Assembly (NCBI GenBank): GCA_023846275.1
Contig: CM043869.1
Coordinates: forward strand, 37,660,737-37,724,736
Length of the DNA stretch: 64,000 bases
Source of the DNA: Vanilla planifolia
Taxonomy: Eukaryota > Streptophyta > Magnoliopsida > Asparagales > Orchidaceae
Reading direction: 5' to 3'
The notes under the pieces are model-generated. The model saw only the letters and a program-made list of their open reading frames with translations. It ran no database searches and had not been told where the DNA came from. A program made the position numbers and the translations under genes. Shown piece by piece: positions 26,001 through 39,310 of the stretch (positions are counted from its first letter, which is position 1; each line of letters begins with the position of its first letter).

Positions 26001-29000
26001 ACAGATGAAGCAAAGTGGTTCTTTCTTCATTAGATAATTCACCGTTTGACCTTTTTGATGAATGTTGGAAGTTGGTGCATGCTTGTGTCTAGTCTACGAT
26101 TGTGGCTATGGCCAATGCAAAATCTTCAAATTGAGTTGAGACCCACTATGGTATGACGTTGGGCTGCCCTCTTATCCTATATTTCTTCATTTTGTAGGCT
26201 CGTCTCTCCTTATGTTTTAGAAGGCTAAAGTGGAGTACACAATTTGGATATTTAGGTTTTTCTTAAAGCACCTCAAACTTTGCCATTGTTTTGTTGATAA
26301 TATTCTTCTTCTTGCCCAGTCCTCTTACCTGCCCTCTCGAGTTAGCCCTTTTGGATTACTTTTCGATTGCCTAGTTTTGAACAAAGATTGAATCTAGATA
26401 AGTCTTTAGTTATGTTTAGCAAGAATACCTTAAAAAAAGGAAGATCACAACCAGTTAGTTTAGGTTGTACCTACAGAAGGATAGAAATGTTTGGCACTCT
26501 TAGAGGTTGGCATACTTTTTTTAACTCAATTAGATCATTAGTGTTTTTATGCCAAGTTTTTTGCTTTGTGATTTCTTTTGTTTTTGCTTGTAGATTAGTT
26601 TTTCCTCATCAATAGCATGCTCACCATAATGTTGGTATATTCTATGCTTTATACCCTTATACTTTGTTTGTTATGGATGTAATTGAGAAGCTTATTAGAA
26701 CCATCCTTTGAAATAGCGACCTAAAAGGAAGCAGCTATGTTGATGTTGTAGTGGTTTTGTAAGGATAATGATAGTAAATTTCTTGTTTGTTATGTCTATG
26801 TTGTTTGCAGTTTTTGTCTAGCTTCAAAATCTTTAAGTTATTACGTGTATATAGGGATGGACATCGTGTGGTGGATTTTGTAATTGTCTTGGTAACTTTT
26901 GATGATGTTCATTGGGACGTGAGAATGTTCCTCATCCTTGTTTTTTGTATATAGAATAACAATTTTTGTAACCGATCCTATTGTTAATGAAACATGGATA
27001 ATGTGGGCTATCACTCACCTTTTGTTTTATCCTTTGACTCTATTTACTTCTTTCGCTTCTCTCTTATTTTCTAAGAAAGCAAATTCTGTTGATAACTTTT
27101 GACTTGCTAAGAATAGAAACATAACAACCTGTCTAGTCAAGTAAGAAGTCTTGTTTTAGAGGACAGGCTTTTTTTGTTTACAGATAAAACACAAGAATCT
27201 TGTTGAATCAAACCACATTGTTTTTCCTTTTTTTTTTTAAAGGAAAGAAGCATTCTATAGAGTATTGTTCTGCATGAGCTAGACAAACATGATATCTAAT
27301 AGATTGCTTGATAAAAATTTTCACTCCTAAAATTTCAATTATAGAAGGATTTTACTTGAATTGTCTGGCAAGCACAATGTATGGGTACTTTTGGAACCAC
27401 ATTTTAAAAGTTCTTTTTTGCAATAAAATTTTAGAACTTTTTAGAAGTGAAAAAAAAAAAACAAATTATCAAATTTTTGTAAGCAACATTTACAATTCGC
27501 CAGTCTTCATTTGTTTTAAACTGAAAAGTTCAGCGGGACAATTACACTGAAAACGTGTTTCATAATAGCTTGTTAAAATTAGGTTTTTATAGGCCTTGAA
27601 CTACATCAACTAAAGTCAAACGAGCCTGGAGTCTTTAGAAGTTTGTTACACCTTATGCCATGATCACCCTTATGCATTTTTTGTGCTCTGTGAATCATCG
27701 TGAAGAAAATCATTGCATGTGACGATGACTCAAACATGTTTGGTGTATTACTTCTTGCTTGATTTGGGCGTCTGAGTATGTGAACCAGGTCAAGCTGCAT
27801 CAGGACAGTAAATCTCTTGGACCAAATTCATTCCCAAGGACCAATAAGATCGGGTCTGATTGACTTAACGAAATCGTTGGGCTGCTAGTTCACATGATGA
27901 TGTGCATTGCCCAAGGCCACCTGACGTTGAAATTGGACTAATCATGACAGGCGTTTCCCTGGGCCAATGCCCACCTTTACTAGCGGTAGTAATTCCCAAG
28001 AATTTTGTTTTTATCTCAATTTAAATCGTTTTTATTACTATTCAAAACATTTTAACAATTTTTACTTTTTTCATTTAAGTGGTGAACAGAATAGAATGCT
28101 TTGTGATTCCAATGAGGAAAAGTAGTCGCACTAGGATCTTTCATTAGATTACAAAGTTGAGCTTTCAAGCACCTTTCATGCTGTAACTTTTGAACTTCAG
28201 ATCTCCAAGTTTGGCATGACCCTATGTTTAATTTGGGGCTCGTTGTATGAAATTAGAAATAATTGTCTGTTTATTTTGTTGTCTGTTGATTTTTGCTTCA
28301 ATTTATTGCTTGGGTGGTGTGGTTGTTTTGCAGGGTTTGCTAGGCCTTAACGAATTTGTATGCCTTCTTATGAGCTGCACTGATCCCTCTGATAGCCTCT
28401 CTGGTTATTGCTTTGCCTTTGTGGCATCAAGCTTTCTATTTAAATGTGCTAAAGACAGCATAGTCATATGTTAAAAGAAAATATTGCCTGATTAACTTCA
28501 CATGCTGTTAATTAAGCTATCCCATTTGATTGCCTTCATCGTCAGTATTAACCATTTTTAAAAAGTTTGATTGTGTTATTAATGCCTTTTTAATGTGTTT
28601 TTGTTTAATGATTATAAGGTTTTAACTCTTGCTTAAATTTTTCACAACTTTGTAATTAAATTTTTTGCCTGTTTCCATTACTCGCATGTTATTCTATTTC
28701 TTTCTATCTTACTGGTGCATCTTCCACTCATTATTGTACATAATATACAAAGTCTAATGGTTTATTTGCAAATTCAAAGTTTTTGGAGAACCTAAATTTG
28801 GAAGTGTTAATTTTATTTTTTAAAAGAAATGAAGCTCTGTGAAATAAATTGCTTTATGGAAATGGATTTTTTTTTTAAATTTTGGTTGGAGGGAGTTTGA
28901 TTCTCTAATACTAGGTTTAGCTTTTGAGCTGCAATAAGAAAGCAACATTTGAGTGCTAAAGTCGTCCTAATTATGTCAACTTCAAGTTTTTTTTCCTCTG

Positions 29001-30370
29001 TTGTCCCTTTGAATCTTTGCTGTATCATTTGTACTTCTACCATACTTTCATCTTAAGATTCTCGTTTCTTGCATCCTTAATTTGCACAAATAATGCTGTT
29101 TATTGGCATGTGGATTTATGTGGTCCTGTGGCTGCAAGAAAATGGATACGCTTAACAAATTACTCAAAAACTTTATGTTCGTTTTACTTGCTAAAATGCT
29201 TTTGCTGTTAATAGATAAGCTTGTACATTATTCAATTCATTAGCTTTTATGAACAATTTTATTTATAGCTTGTGGTCATATTAATGTAATATTTGTTGTG
29301 AAAACGTGTTTATGAATACAATTTTTCTGTGTTATTGAACATACATAACATTCATAAATAATATTTATATATCTCGTTGACTATGGGTTCTTATACTATT
29401 TTATTGGTTCAAAATACTTCGAACTTTTTATGGCTCCACTTGAAGATACAATGAAATCTCATAAGGTTCATTTAAGGCTCTAGCAGAGTCTCATAAGAAG
29501 ATTTGGTAGAAAGTTTTTTTTCTAATTTTGAAGCAGATCATCAAATTCGCTCATTTGTATGTTGTAAAAGTTGCTCAATACGGAGTTCATAAGGTTGAGG
29601 TGAAGCCAAGTTCAAACCATCCTCAAGCGCTCTAGGATTTAGATGAAGCAAGCTTGGACACCATAAAAGCTCAAGTAGAGTTGCATATTCAAACTCTACC
29701 TTGAGCTCAGCTTTCCTTGAAAAATGTTTGAACTTTTCTGAAGCTAAACAATACATGCTTTCAATGTATTAACAATGCTTGTTGTCGCACTTGCATTTTA
29801 TTTCTTTTGTGATTTGAATTTGTTGATGCTTCCATATCAGGTTTTACAGAGAAAGCAAGCAGCTGCTGATGTTCTCTATCAGTACTCACAATTTGTCATG
29901 GTGTGCATCGGCGAGGGGGTCCGGCCTACAGATTTAAGGTTGCACCTAATGAAGGTGGTTCCTTGCATATATTATATGTTACATATGGTTTTAATTTTTT
30001 TATAAAATAATTATATGTTAAAATTGGTATGTCGTTGCTAAAAGTTGGAATGCCTTTCTCCTATTGACATATTGGAAAGTGATCTTATTGTGCAAACTGC
30101 ATGGATCTTTGAGCTTTAGCGGCGCAAATTACATCATCTTCCTCATTTGCTTTCTGTTTTCTGTACTGTTTTAGTGCTGTCGTTCAATATAATGTACAAT
30201 TTTCTTGCGAAACATCAATGAACTGATGAATGGAACTCCTCCTTCAGGAAGTGTCAGGAATGCCAACTTCTCTAAGGAAGGAGGCTTTACCACCTCCTAC
30301 TTTGCTTGATTCTACTGGTGAGTCTTCATCGTCTAGATCTGATAGAAGTGGAAGGTCCAAGAGCTCTTGA
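23009..30370 (+). CDS. Small conserved-looking plant protein of unknown function (exon model incomplete)
   Basis: Exons seen are 23009-23050 (MARTSRLLPENDYE, then GTACTG donor), 29841-29954 (38 codons, containing RKQAAADVLYQYSQFVMVC and VRPTDLRLHLMK) and 30248-30370 (EVSGMPTSLRKE, then a Ser-rich tail GESSSSRSDRSGRSKSS and stop). The last two join cleanly in phase 0. A possible 37-bp exon at 23399-23435 would give ERIILAKNAFFK. It ends in phase 1, so at least one more exon would be needed before 29841 and I could not find it. The style resembles short plant proteins of about 100-130 residues, with a helical middle and a Ser-rich tail, but I cannot name the family. The large intron holds a decayed LINE in the same orientation. 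The 3' exons are convincing; linking exon 1 to them is inference. Confidence 0.5.
25130..26640 (+). mobile_element. Decayed LINE (L1-type non-LTR retrotransposon), reverse transcriptase region
   Basis: Plus-strand reading in mixed frames shows LINE reverse transcriptase landmarks in the right order: an AVFSLG-like segment then GLWNIV (about 25610-25690), KLLVNRMQICLDPL-like sequence (about 25830-25880), GCPLILYFFIL (about 26162-26196, matching the family's GCPLSPYLFIL) and FVDNILLLAQ (about 26290-26320, matching FADDILLLAE, with the second catalytic Asp replaced by Asn). Frameshifts and stops are frequent, so the copy is dead and old. Upstream sequence at 25130-25490 may be the preceding part of the same element. 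No poly(A) end or target-site duplication was identified with confidence. The copy sits in the inferred large intron of the unknown gene. Confidence 0.75.
26641..29840. other. Remainder of the large inferred intron; no clear exon or element
   Basis: AT-rich sequence with T-rich pyrimidine tracts on the plus strand, as expected in an intron. Bases 27780-27990 are less AT-rich but show no recognisable coding pattern. A stretch after a TTGCAG at 28333 stays open for 45 codons (from GLLGLNEFVCLL) but has no supporting homology. The missing exon of the unknown gene may be here. Confidence 0.4.
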
Positions 30371-31329
30371 GCATCCGTGGATGACAGCTCTGTAGGTATT
30401 TCAAATGCCTGCATCAGCGTGCACTCTTAACTTGCAGGCATAGCAAGGCAGAGACATGAATAACATTCTTGTACTAAAAAGGTTAAATATTTCATATATG
30501 ATTTGCCAATAGTGATGTGATCATCTGAAATGCTCTACTTATTGTCTTGCCGAACCATTTAATGGAAAAGTGTGATCTATAAGTTGCATCAGTTACAGGA
30601 GTTGGGTGTTTATCTCGTGCTTCTTTCTAGTCTTTTTCCATTTTCAAGTTCGAGAAGCATCTTTGGTGCTTCTTCTGGCCTGGTCTTTTATGGCTGTGAA
30701 ATAGAAAGTTCGTCTCGAAAGCAAATTCATAATTTATTTTTTAGTTTTTTTTTTATAATTTTGAATTATTAAAGAAAAAAAACTTTCAAAAGTTGCAAAC
30801 AGATGAAACAATTAATTGTCATAAATGTATTCATATGCATTTGATATGTTTAAGGATTTAACCATAAGATTCTTATGGAGCTCGGGTGAAAGGCACTCAC
30901 AGTATGAAGTCCATGTCCTATTAACTTAACCAATTAGGGCTATAAAATGGTTATTGCAATTAAAGTTCATGTTTAAGCTTCAAATTTTTATGTAAACTTA
31001 TGTGATTTAACCAGCAAAAAACTAATTATCCGAGAACTTAATTGATTGTAAGTAGAATTATGGATTACATTATTTTTCTTATATCATTTAAAAGTCGAAC
31101 TTTACAAACTATATCCAAAAATGTTAATTAGCCAACTTAATGATCTAAACAGGTTGCCAACCCATTGTGTAACTTGGGGACATGCTTGATAGTTTGGCCC
31201 ATCTTTTACCTCGATTCCAAAATATTTCAGGTTCGTTACGAGCTTTCTTAGTGAAGGCCAATCTGTATGCTTCTTCCTTCCCAATCGGTCGGTGAGAGAA
31301 GAATGAGAACTCGTTTTGTTGTGCCCGCA

Positions 31330-31672
31330 AAAAACTTCCCATGCTTCCCTCGACCTGATCTCTCCACCTCTGTTTCCCGGGATTTAGCTGCATTCTTGTA
31401 AACCCTAGTTCTTTTCACGCGGGCATCGATCGTCTCCCTTCAATCTCCTCCTGTTTCAATTCATTAAGCAGCGTGAGAAGGTCTGCTACCTGCACATATT
31501 TTAGATGTCCACTATCATTATGAGAATTCGATCCAGCTTATGGCAATCGTTTTTTTAACTTTATTGGGCTTTCTGTTGTATCTTGTTGTTTTCTCTCGGT
31601 TTGATTCGGCGCGAATGAATTTGGATAGGAAGTGATTCTAATTCCTGGCGGGTTCCGAACCCAGGGTTGAAA
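31330..31672 (+). promoter_or_regulatory. Leader and core promoter region of SGF11
   Basis: A GC-richer, pyrimidine-rich stretch (about 31330-31480) with a telo-box-like AAACCCTAG near 31399 precedes the SGF11 start codon. It resembles the leader of a plant housekeeping gene. No TATA box is obvious. A leader intron is possible but no donor/acceptor pair is decisive. Confidence 0.35.
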
Positions 31673-32791
31673 ATGTCAGCTTCCGAAAATGGCAGCTCAT
31701 CTCCTCGATCGCAAGTAAGCTCATTATCTCATGGCTTAAGTTATAGCCATTGGGGGTCTTCATCTCATTGGGTTGTGATGTTCAGAAAATATTTGCTATT
31801 CCGAGCTTTGAAACCTTTTATAGAGTTATTTTTATTGATTCATGAATTCTTACATTGTATCCTTAACTTTGTTCTGGCTACGAAATTGATTTTTTTTTTC
31901 TGTGAAGAAGGAAATAGAATAGTTTTTATTTCATGTTTAAACTTGCTGAACCACCCGACGTTGATTATTTTCTGTATTGTATTATTTCTAGAATGCTATA
32001 CTGAAAAGTTTAAAAACTTGTATGAGAGAAGAAGATCTACTGCTTGCTTGAACTTGGAAAAGGAATGTTAATTGCTTTAGTTATTTCATGATAACATGTG
32101 GCTATAAGACGGGTGATTCAACCTTTGACAACTCACATTGTGCAAACTGCAACTTTTGATTGTGCTCTTGTGATTCATCATGCAGCTACCTTTTCATGTA
32201 TTTGGAGACTTGCTCGATTCTATTATTGTGGATGTTGCATCCGAATGCCACCGGATTGCCCGGTTAGGACTGGACCGAAATCTGGAGGAAGAGGAGGAGG
32301 AGCTTAGGCTTTCGGCACAGGCAAGGGTGGCAAGTACGAGTAGTAGCATTGAAGCTAACAGCAAGAATGTACTTGATATATTTGGACAGACACATCCTGC
32401 TATTGCAAGTGAGATATTAGACTGCATGAACTGTGGCAGACCAGTAGTTGCTGGCCGTTTTGCTCCTCACTTGGAGAGGTGCATGGGGAAGGTGAACTTC
32501 TTCTGCCTTTCTTTATAGTAGGATCATAAACCAACATTCTTGTTGAATACAAAACTTAATGCACTGAAGCTATCACATTAAGCCTCCATCTTTCAGGGCC
32601 GTAAAGCACGACAAAAGGCCACGAGAAGCACAACCATGGCACAGAGCACGAATTCTAATGGTAGTAGTCCTGTTTCGGTCTTCACTCCATACTCCGATGC
32701 CAACAGCATCAAGAGGGTTGCCAATGATAGTAGTTGTAGTAGTAATAGCAGCGGTGTCGAGGAGTTCAAAGTCACATTCGAGGAGGCATAA
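31673..32791 (+). CDS. SGF11: SAGA-associated factor 11 homologue (SGF11), deubiquitination-module subunit
   Basis: SGF11 is a zinc-finger subunit of the SAGA deubiquitination module, which removes ubiquitin from histone H2B in the nucleus. Three exons are 31673-31714 (14 codons, MSASENGSSSPRSQ), 32186-32491 (102 codons) and 32597-32791 (64 codons plus stop), giving 180 residues. All introns are phase 0 with GT/AG borders. The N-terminal helix (FGDLLDSIIVDVASECHRIA) is the part that docks the module in the family. The finger reads C-x2-C ... H-x3-C in CMNCGRPVVAGRFAPHLERC, followed by MGKGRKARQKATRSTT. From memory, this arrangement and length fit the Arabidopsis homologue closely. The C-terminal third is Ser/Asn-rich and poorly conserved. 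An acidic run (EEEEEE) follows LGLDRN. The upstream in-frame TTG is ignored and the first ATG is used. High confidence. Confidence 0.92.
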
Positions 32792-33700
32792 GATGCCAAC
32801 CAAGGTCTTGTTTCCAAACTTTATGATGCTTAAACGGTCATCATTCTCACATTATTGAATGTCATAAATGTCAAGACCATAAGCTTATAGATGCATCTTT
32901 TTTGGCCAAGTTTATTATTCAAATCTAGCATAAATCATTTCTCTGATTTGTTTTATCATCTTTACATTAGAAAAGAATGCCATTATACTGTAAAAGAACA
33001 TTCTGTTGGTCATCTTCAGCTTACTAAATGACTTGTTTGCTCCTCAGCCGAGAAGAGAATCCATAGATGTTTCATGTTTTGGTAGTAATGCCTCTTAAAG
33101 TGCATAATATCTTCTGTTTGAACATGTCAAACTCCTCCCATTCAATAATGCCCTTGGTTTCTATCAAGCAACAAAATTTATCTGAAACTTCCCCATGGAA
33201 ACAACCTGATACAACTAAGTGGAGACAAAGTGTTTGCCTATATGTTTTCTTCTTCCCGGAAAGGATTGCGTTCTCAATTTCTGAAATGCTTCTTATCATT
33301 TGCTATTTTCCATGCTCCAACAAATCTATTCTTTTTGGCCAATTCTTCAATAACCTAACTCGAACAGCCTCATGTTTCACATTATCCTGAAATAACTTAG
33401 TTATTTCTCCTGTACAGCCTTGTTTGTTCATCAATAGAAAGAAAAGTTTTGTATGTATATTGATCCTCTTTTTTGATTCTTTTGCTTGTTTATTCTCATT
33501 GCCATCTGTTGTTATTTACATAAAGAAAACAAAGGATGAGATATCTGAGCATCTTCTTCTTCATTCCAGCGTACATGTGTTGAAGTGAGGCATTCTTATT
33601 GCTTTATGGAAGGAGTTGCTGAACGTTTGCAAGAGTTTGTAACGAGGTCAAAGTAGCTTTGCTGTGATAAAAATAGAGCAATTTAAGGGTCGATAGTGAT
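32792..33700 (+). other. SGF11 3' flank, possibly with a 3'-UTR intron
   Basis: After the SGF11 stop, a GT at about 32804 and a pyrimidine-rich CATTCCAG acceptor near 33570 could bound an intron in the 3' untranslated region. A 107-codon frame at 33067-33390 has no recognisable motif and is probably chance. Low certainty. Confidence 0.25.
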
Positions 33701-36569
33701 AGGGAATGGTGGTTCAGAAAAAATGGCAATTTTTTTGAAATAAATATATCAATAAATAGAGAATAAAAGTATTTTCATTTAATAAAGGGCAACGATGCTT
33801 CCGTTTTTATCAACTAGAATCACCCTATTTTGTGGGATTCCAATGTCTTTTTTTAAAATGAGCCACATTTTCAATAATAGCTTTTGACCTTTTTGAGATA
33901 ATTTGTGATATTATTTTTTATCAATAGAATAAATTGTATTATGGTTAATTTGGTTATTAACTTAATGTAATCAAATATTTATATTAGAATCGACTATGGG
34001 TCTCAATGTATATGCCATTTTTCATTTTTGATGTCTTCATTTTTATGGGAGATGGTAGTTTGAACTATTGGGTTGTTATGATTAATGTTGTGAAATTTAT
34101 GAACCATGGTAAACTTAAAGACAACAAAGGGATGATTGTTGAATGTTACGATTATTTGCAAGTATCAAGAGCTATGATCGAAAGTGGTTTTGTGATGATG
34201 TCTTCATTGCAAGCCATGATGCAATGATGTTTTAGCTTAAATGTTCAATGATTTCATCTGGGCTATTGTCTTTTAGCATGCTTAAATTGTTTGCTCCTTT
34301 TTTATTTTTTGAATTTAATGTATTCAACCTTCGAGTGTGTATGCCATTACATGCCCATCTTAAGCTATTGTGCTCAAATAGAAGTGCTCATGAGCCAATG
34401 TTAACTATTAGTTCATAAATAATAACAAGGTATATACCACCAACAACTCATTAGAATTAGTGGATGACTTCAAACACGGTAATGCATTTCTTGACACATA
34501 ATTAGTAGCTTGATAAAAAGTTTTGTTATAGCTAACAACTATTGGATGTAGATGCTTTGAGGTTAATAATATTTTGGAGTTCACATGTGTGATCTTAAAT
34601 TTTTAATAAATGTGAGATCTTAAATTTTTTTTATAAGAGTATGTGTGCATCTAAAAGTTAGGTTTTTTGAAATTTATAAAAACACTTTCAATTTTGGAAA
34701 AAAATAATTTAAAAGTTTCACCTTCTAATGAGATTTTTTTATTAGGAAGTTTGTTACTTTCAATAGGTGCAATTATTATTATTAAAGGCAATGGAAAACT
34801 TTTCATTCAATAATTTTTTTTGTTAAGGTTATGATAGTATTATTTAATATCATGACTATGGTATTCATAATATTTATAGTATTTTGCATGATTTTTTTTT
34901 TATAGAAATGAATTTATTAACTTTGAAGTTCAATATTTTAGAATTGACAAACTTCAATTATGGATGGTCAAAAAGAGTAAGTTGCTCATTACAGAGGAAC
35001 AATGCTTCACAAACATAGTACTTAATGGTGGCAATTGCTATTGTTATGGCCAATAGCATTGTTATGAATTACATCATCATATGATAAAATGTTATAATAT
35101 TGGTGTTTTTATTTTGGTAGAGGTTGTTCTTGTTATCAACCTCAATGGGCACTTGGTTTAAAGGATTATCAATGTTAAGGTCTCACATAATAAAATATTC
35201 ACAAAACTAAAACTATTTCTCTTCCATAATATTTAATCCTCCATCTTGTAGTATTATGAAAATATGACAAAATGTAACACTACTGAGATAATAATTCTAA
35301 TAAATAAATCAAAATACGTTAATAAGAAAGACTATATGAATAAAGGAAAAGCATAACTTAATGACTTAGCATCCCAAATAAAGTTAGATGGAAACAAGGT
35401 TATCAGATAAAGCCATGAATATGCTTTTAACGTATTTTAGTTTTTCTATATTTTTTTAACAATAGATTTGATTTCTCTTTAATAGTTATCATTTGGATCT
35501 AATTATAAAGATAATGATATCAATCAACATCTAACCAAAATAAGAGGGCAACCTTGCCCAATGATATTACATAGAGTATTGGTGATATTGAATATATATG
35601 AATAAGATAATTTCACCCAAATAATAGAAGGTTTGTAAGTGGACAACCTTGCCTTGAGGCTAATGTTGTAAAGAAAGAGTTATATTCCTTTTTATACCAT
35701 GTGTCATATATTCAAGTCATATCCAAGCATGTCATAACCAATGTATGAATGTTCCCATGTTTTATAATTCATTCATGTCATTTTCATGTCATGACAATAA
35801 AAAATACGATAATATACATGTAGTAATACCATTGCAACTAAAATCAATAAACATGTCATTCTTTTGAAATAAAAATGTCAAAATAAGTCAAATAATATAC
35901 AAGATAATAATAGTGCATTACATCATAGGTGGTTGTACTTATCTATCTATAACCAATGGTTGATATCCTTCCCACACTTATTTTGTTGTGATTTCCTGCA
36001 TTATCATGTGCATAAAATGATCAATATAAATCTCTGTGTAGATGTATTAGTTATTTTAAATTCAATAAATTCTTTGCAAATGATGTAGACTATATGTATA
36101 AGATTTTTATATTGTATAATATGATTAGCAGCTTGTTCATATAATTCAATTGCTATGATTATAACTACATGATCTAGTTTTACCTTAGCTAACCTACAAA
36201 TTTTATTAGATTAACAACAAAACAATTCTCAACATTGTGCTTTGCATTCTTTATATAAACCATATAAATGAAGTGTTTGTCATTCAATATGATTCCTTCT
36301 ATTATAATTATTTTTTTTATATTATGATCACCCTTGATTGTACAATTTGATCATACAATAAAATTACAACTAATCAATCATACTTTATAATTATTTCCAA
36401 CATAAAAATTTAATTGCAAGTTTTTCTCTCTTTAACTAATTATCTAATATAATTAACTAAACCATACTATATAATCTCGCATATAAAAACATTTCTACGA
36501 TCCCTTTAACTGATTCATTCGATGCATTGATTTACATCCTTGTTCCAACATACAATACAATTATAATCA

Positions 36570-37040
36570 TTGTACTGGTATGCACATACGAAGAATCCAA
36601 CATTAGTATACTATTATGATTTTCATATTACTTTTGTATCATGAACCTGATAGTTATATTTGCATTGTACAACTATGGTACCTATATATCACCTTTGTCT
36701 AATAAATTCAATAGTTATAGCTTTTTTGTACAAGTATAATATTCATATCACCTTTGTATAATAAACTTAACAACTATATCTTCATCATTTAAGTTGGATA
36801 TCATATCGCTCTTGTACAATGAACCCAACAGATATTATCATCATAGAAGTAAAACAAGTATATCTCGCTTATACGATGAACCTAATAATTATATTTTCAT
36901 TATACTAGTATGATAAATATACCATTATTTTATGTGAATCTAACAAATATCATCATTGTACAAGTACGATACCTATATTGCATTGTACAATTAACCTAAT
37001 AGCTTTATTGTTATCTTGTGCAATTATAATAAGGGATCGT
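36570..37040. repeat. Degenerate tandem array, unit about 60 bp
   Basis: Six to eight diverged head-to-tail copies of a unit that reads roughly TTGTACAAGTATGATAC, then CTATATCACC, then TTTGTACAATGAACCTAA, then a TAGTTATATCTTCAT-like end. Clear copies start near 36575, 36668, 36733, 36785, 36845, 36900 and 36958. Copies differ by many substitutions and small indels, so the array is old. No coding potential. Confidence 0.7.
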
Positions 37041-37236
37041 CATAGTACAAAACTCTCAGTGATCCATTATAACCTAGCATTATATCCTTACAACCCTTTA
37101 CTTTAATAAATCTACATTATATGATTATTTGAGGGTCAATGGTTTTTATTTACATATGATTATATCACAATAATTTTTGTATGCTCTTGAATTATATAAG
37201 AATAATTATGCACATGGATTATTTTAATATAAAAAG

Positions 37237-37339
<103 letters not shown>

Positions 37340-37575
37340 GAAAAAAGAAGAATATGTTACATTGATTTATGACATAGTTGACATAAGTGTTTATACATTA
37401 TAGAATGGAAAATAATAATTAGATTTTCATGAGATATTATTCTTATTATATAATATGATCTTATTAATATTTTGTGTTATAGTAACAAGAGTAGGAATAC
37501 TTTTATTATTGATGTCATTACTTAATTAGGTAATATAATTATTATTTTGTATATTGTGGTTATGGTAAAAATACT

Positions 37576-37702
<127 letters not shown>

Positions 37703-38859
37703 AACTATTTTGTTCATAGTGGTTAGGATGAGGATACTCTTATTTAGATGGATGTTGACTTATTGATACATATAAAGAAATATCATATAGATATAGAAAT
37801 TGGTTATTAGATTTAGAGGATAATTGTTAAAAGAAAATATTTGGCCATAAGGAATATAAATCTTAAAAAAATTTGAATAAGATAATTAATATGAAAAATA
37901 CTTGTATACTTTGTTTGATTTACTTATGTTTATTGAATATTATCTTAATTATATTACATTAGTTTATTTTTTAAAATTCTAACTTTATATTTTAATACCA
38001 TAATGATTTATCTGTTGAATTATATAGAGTTTCACTAATATTTATATCACGAGTCACATATTTGCAGTACACTAAGATGAGGATTACAATATTATGGATG
38101 ATAATCCTACTCATTAGATGGTAAAGTGGATAGAGTATGATATAATGTTGTATAAATCTATGAATCATTTTAAGATACAAATGTTATGATAGCCTGATTT
38201 TAGTTAATTGTAAAATATATTTTTAATTATGTTTTTGCTATTGAATGAGGGTTATGTAGGTTTGAAATTCAAAATTTCATGTGTTTATGACATGTTTAGA
38301 AATACTTGTTACGATGATAATTATTATATTCATTATTTGAGCATTATTGTGGTGAAGGATTCAAACTAAGGAATCCATAAGCATATTATGTGTAATTTGA
38401 AGAAGTCATTTGAATTTTTTAAAAGTAAGTAAGAAAAAAAGAATATTATATTCAAATTCCTCTATTAATATAATAGAAATCCAAATTCCTTTCTTTAGTA
38501 CCTAATGCATACAATAAGAAAACCAAGAGTGAGAAGGAGAACTCCAGAGTAATAGGAGAAGAAAAAGGATTTAGGAGAGGGAAATGACGATCTCAAGTGG
38601 TTATAACTTGATCTATTATTGTGGAAAAAGATTTTGAAGCCATAGAGTAATAGAAGTTGATGGAAGAACTCAAATATCTTTTATGCTTAAATAGTTGCTT
38701 AAGGTAAGCTTCCACTTAAAATTTTCTTTTCTTAGTATGATATAAGGTTATATGTTGAGCTACTTGGAGTTTTGTTTTTGATTAATTGTAGATTGAGTCA
38801 AATTCCTAAACTTATTTTTTAAACCTTGTCTCATGTATTGTATGATCGAGTTGATTGTA

Positions 38860-39310
38860 TTGTATGATTGACCTAATTGGATGTATTGACAAAGGAATAG
38901 ACAATGCAATCAATAAAAAAATTTAGACTAACCCATTTCTGAGAAAATCATACAGTACGATAATATTTACCTAGCTATATGACTAGTTAACAACTCTATA
39001 CCCTAAGGTTTAGAGAGAATCATACAATGCTATAATATTTGTTGGATTATACAATTAATTATGAAGCACTGGGCTTTGAATTCTCAAATGGATTACACAC
39101 TACTATAATATGCTTTGGTCTCTATGATCATATTTTGTTTAACAAATTGGACTGTTTGAAATAGAATTGTATGACTAAATCAGATCATACACTCCAATGG
39201 AACCATTGGATGTTATGATCCACTTCAAAAATAGGTCAAAGTTAAGACCAATCTTTTTGTTTTACTGTTTGAGTAATTATTTACTAGTAATCATATAATA
39301 CGATATAGGG
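38860..39310. repeat. Dispersed repeat with recurring ATCATACA(A/G)TACxATAATAT words
   Basis: Related words recur at about 38946, 39008, 39087 and 39290, with inverted GTATGATTGA forms near 38845-38875. Similar words occur at 49490-50030. The spacing is irregular. It looks like an eroded satellite or a fragment of a repeat family. Confidence 0.4.

Noticed and set aside
28334-28474. Possible exon after TTGCAG at 28333 (GLLGLNEFVCLL) for the unknown gene
   Set aside because: The phase does not follow from the 23399-23435 candidate and there is no supporting homology; the translation becomes intron-like.
29017-29211. Phrase HVDLCGPV resembling a retroelement integrase motif
   Set aside because: Only a few residues match and nothing around them extends the similarity. 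Too weak to call an element.
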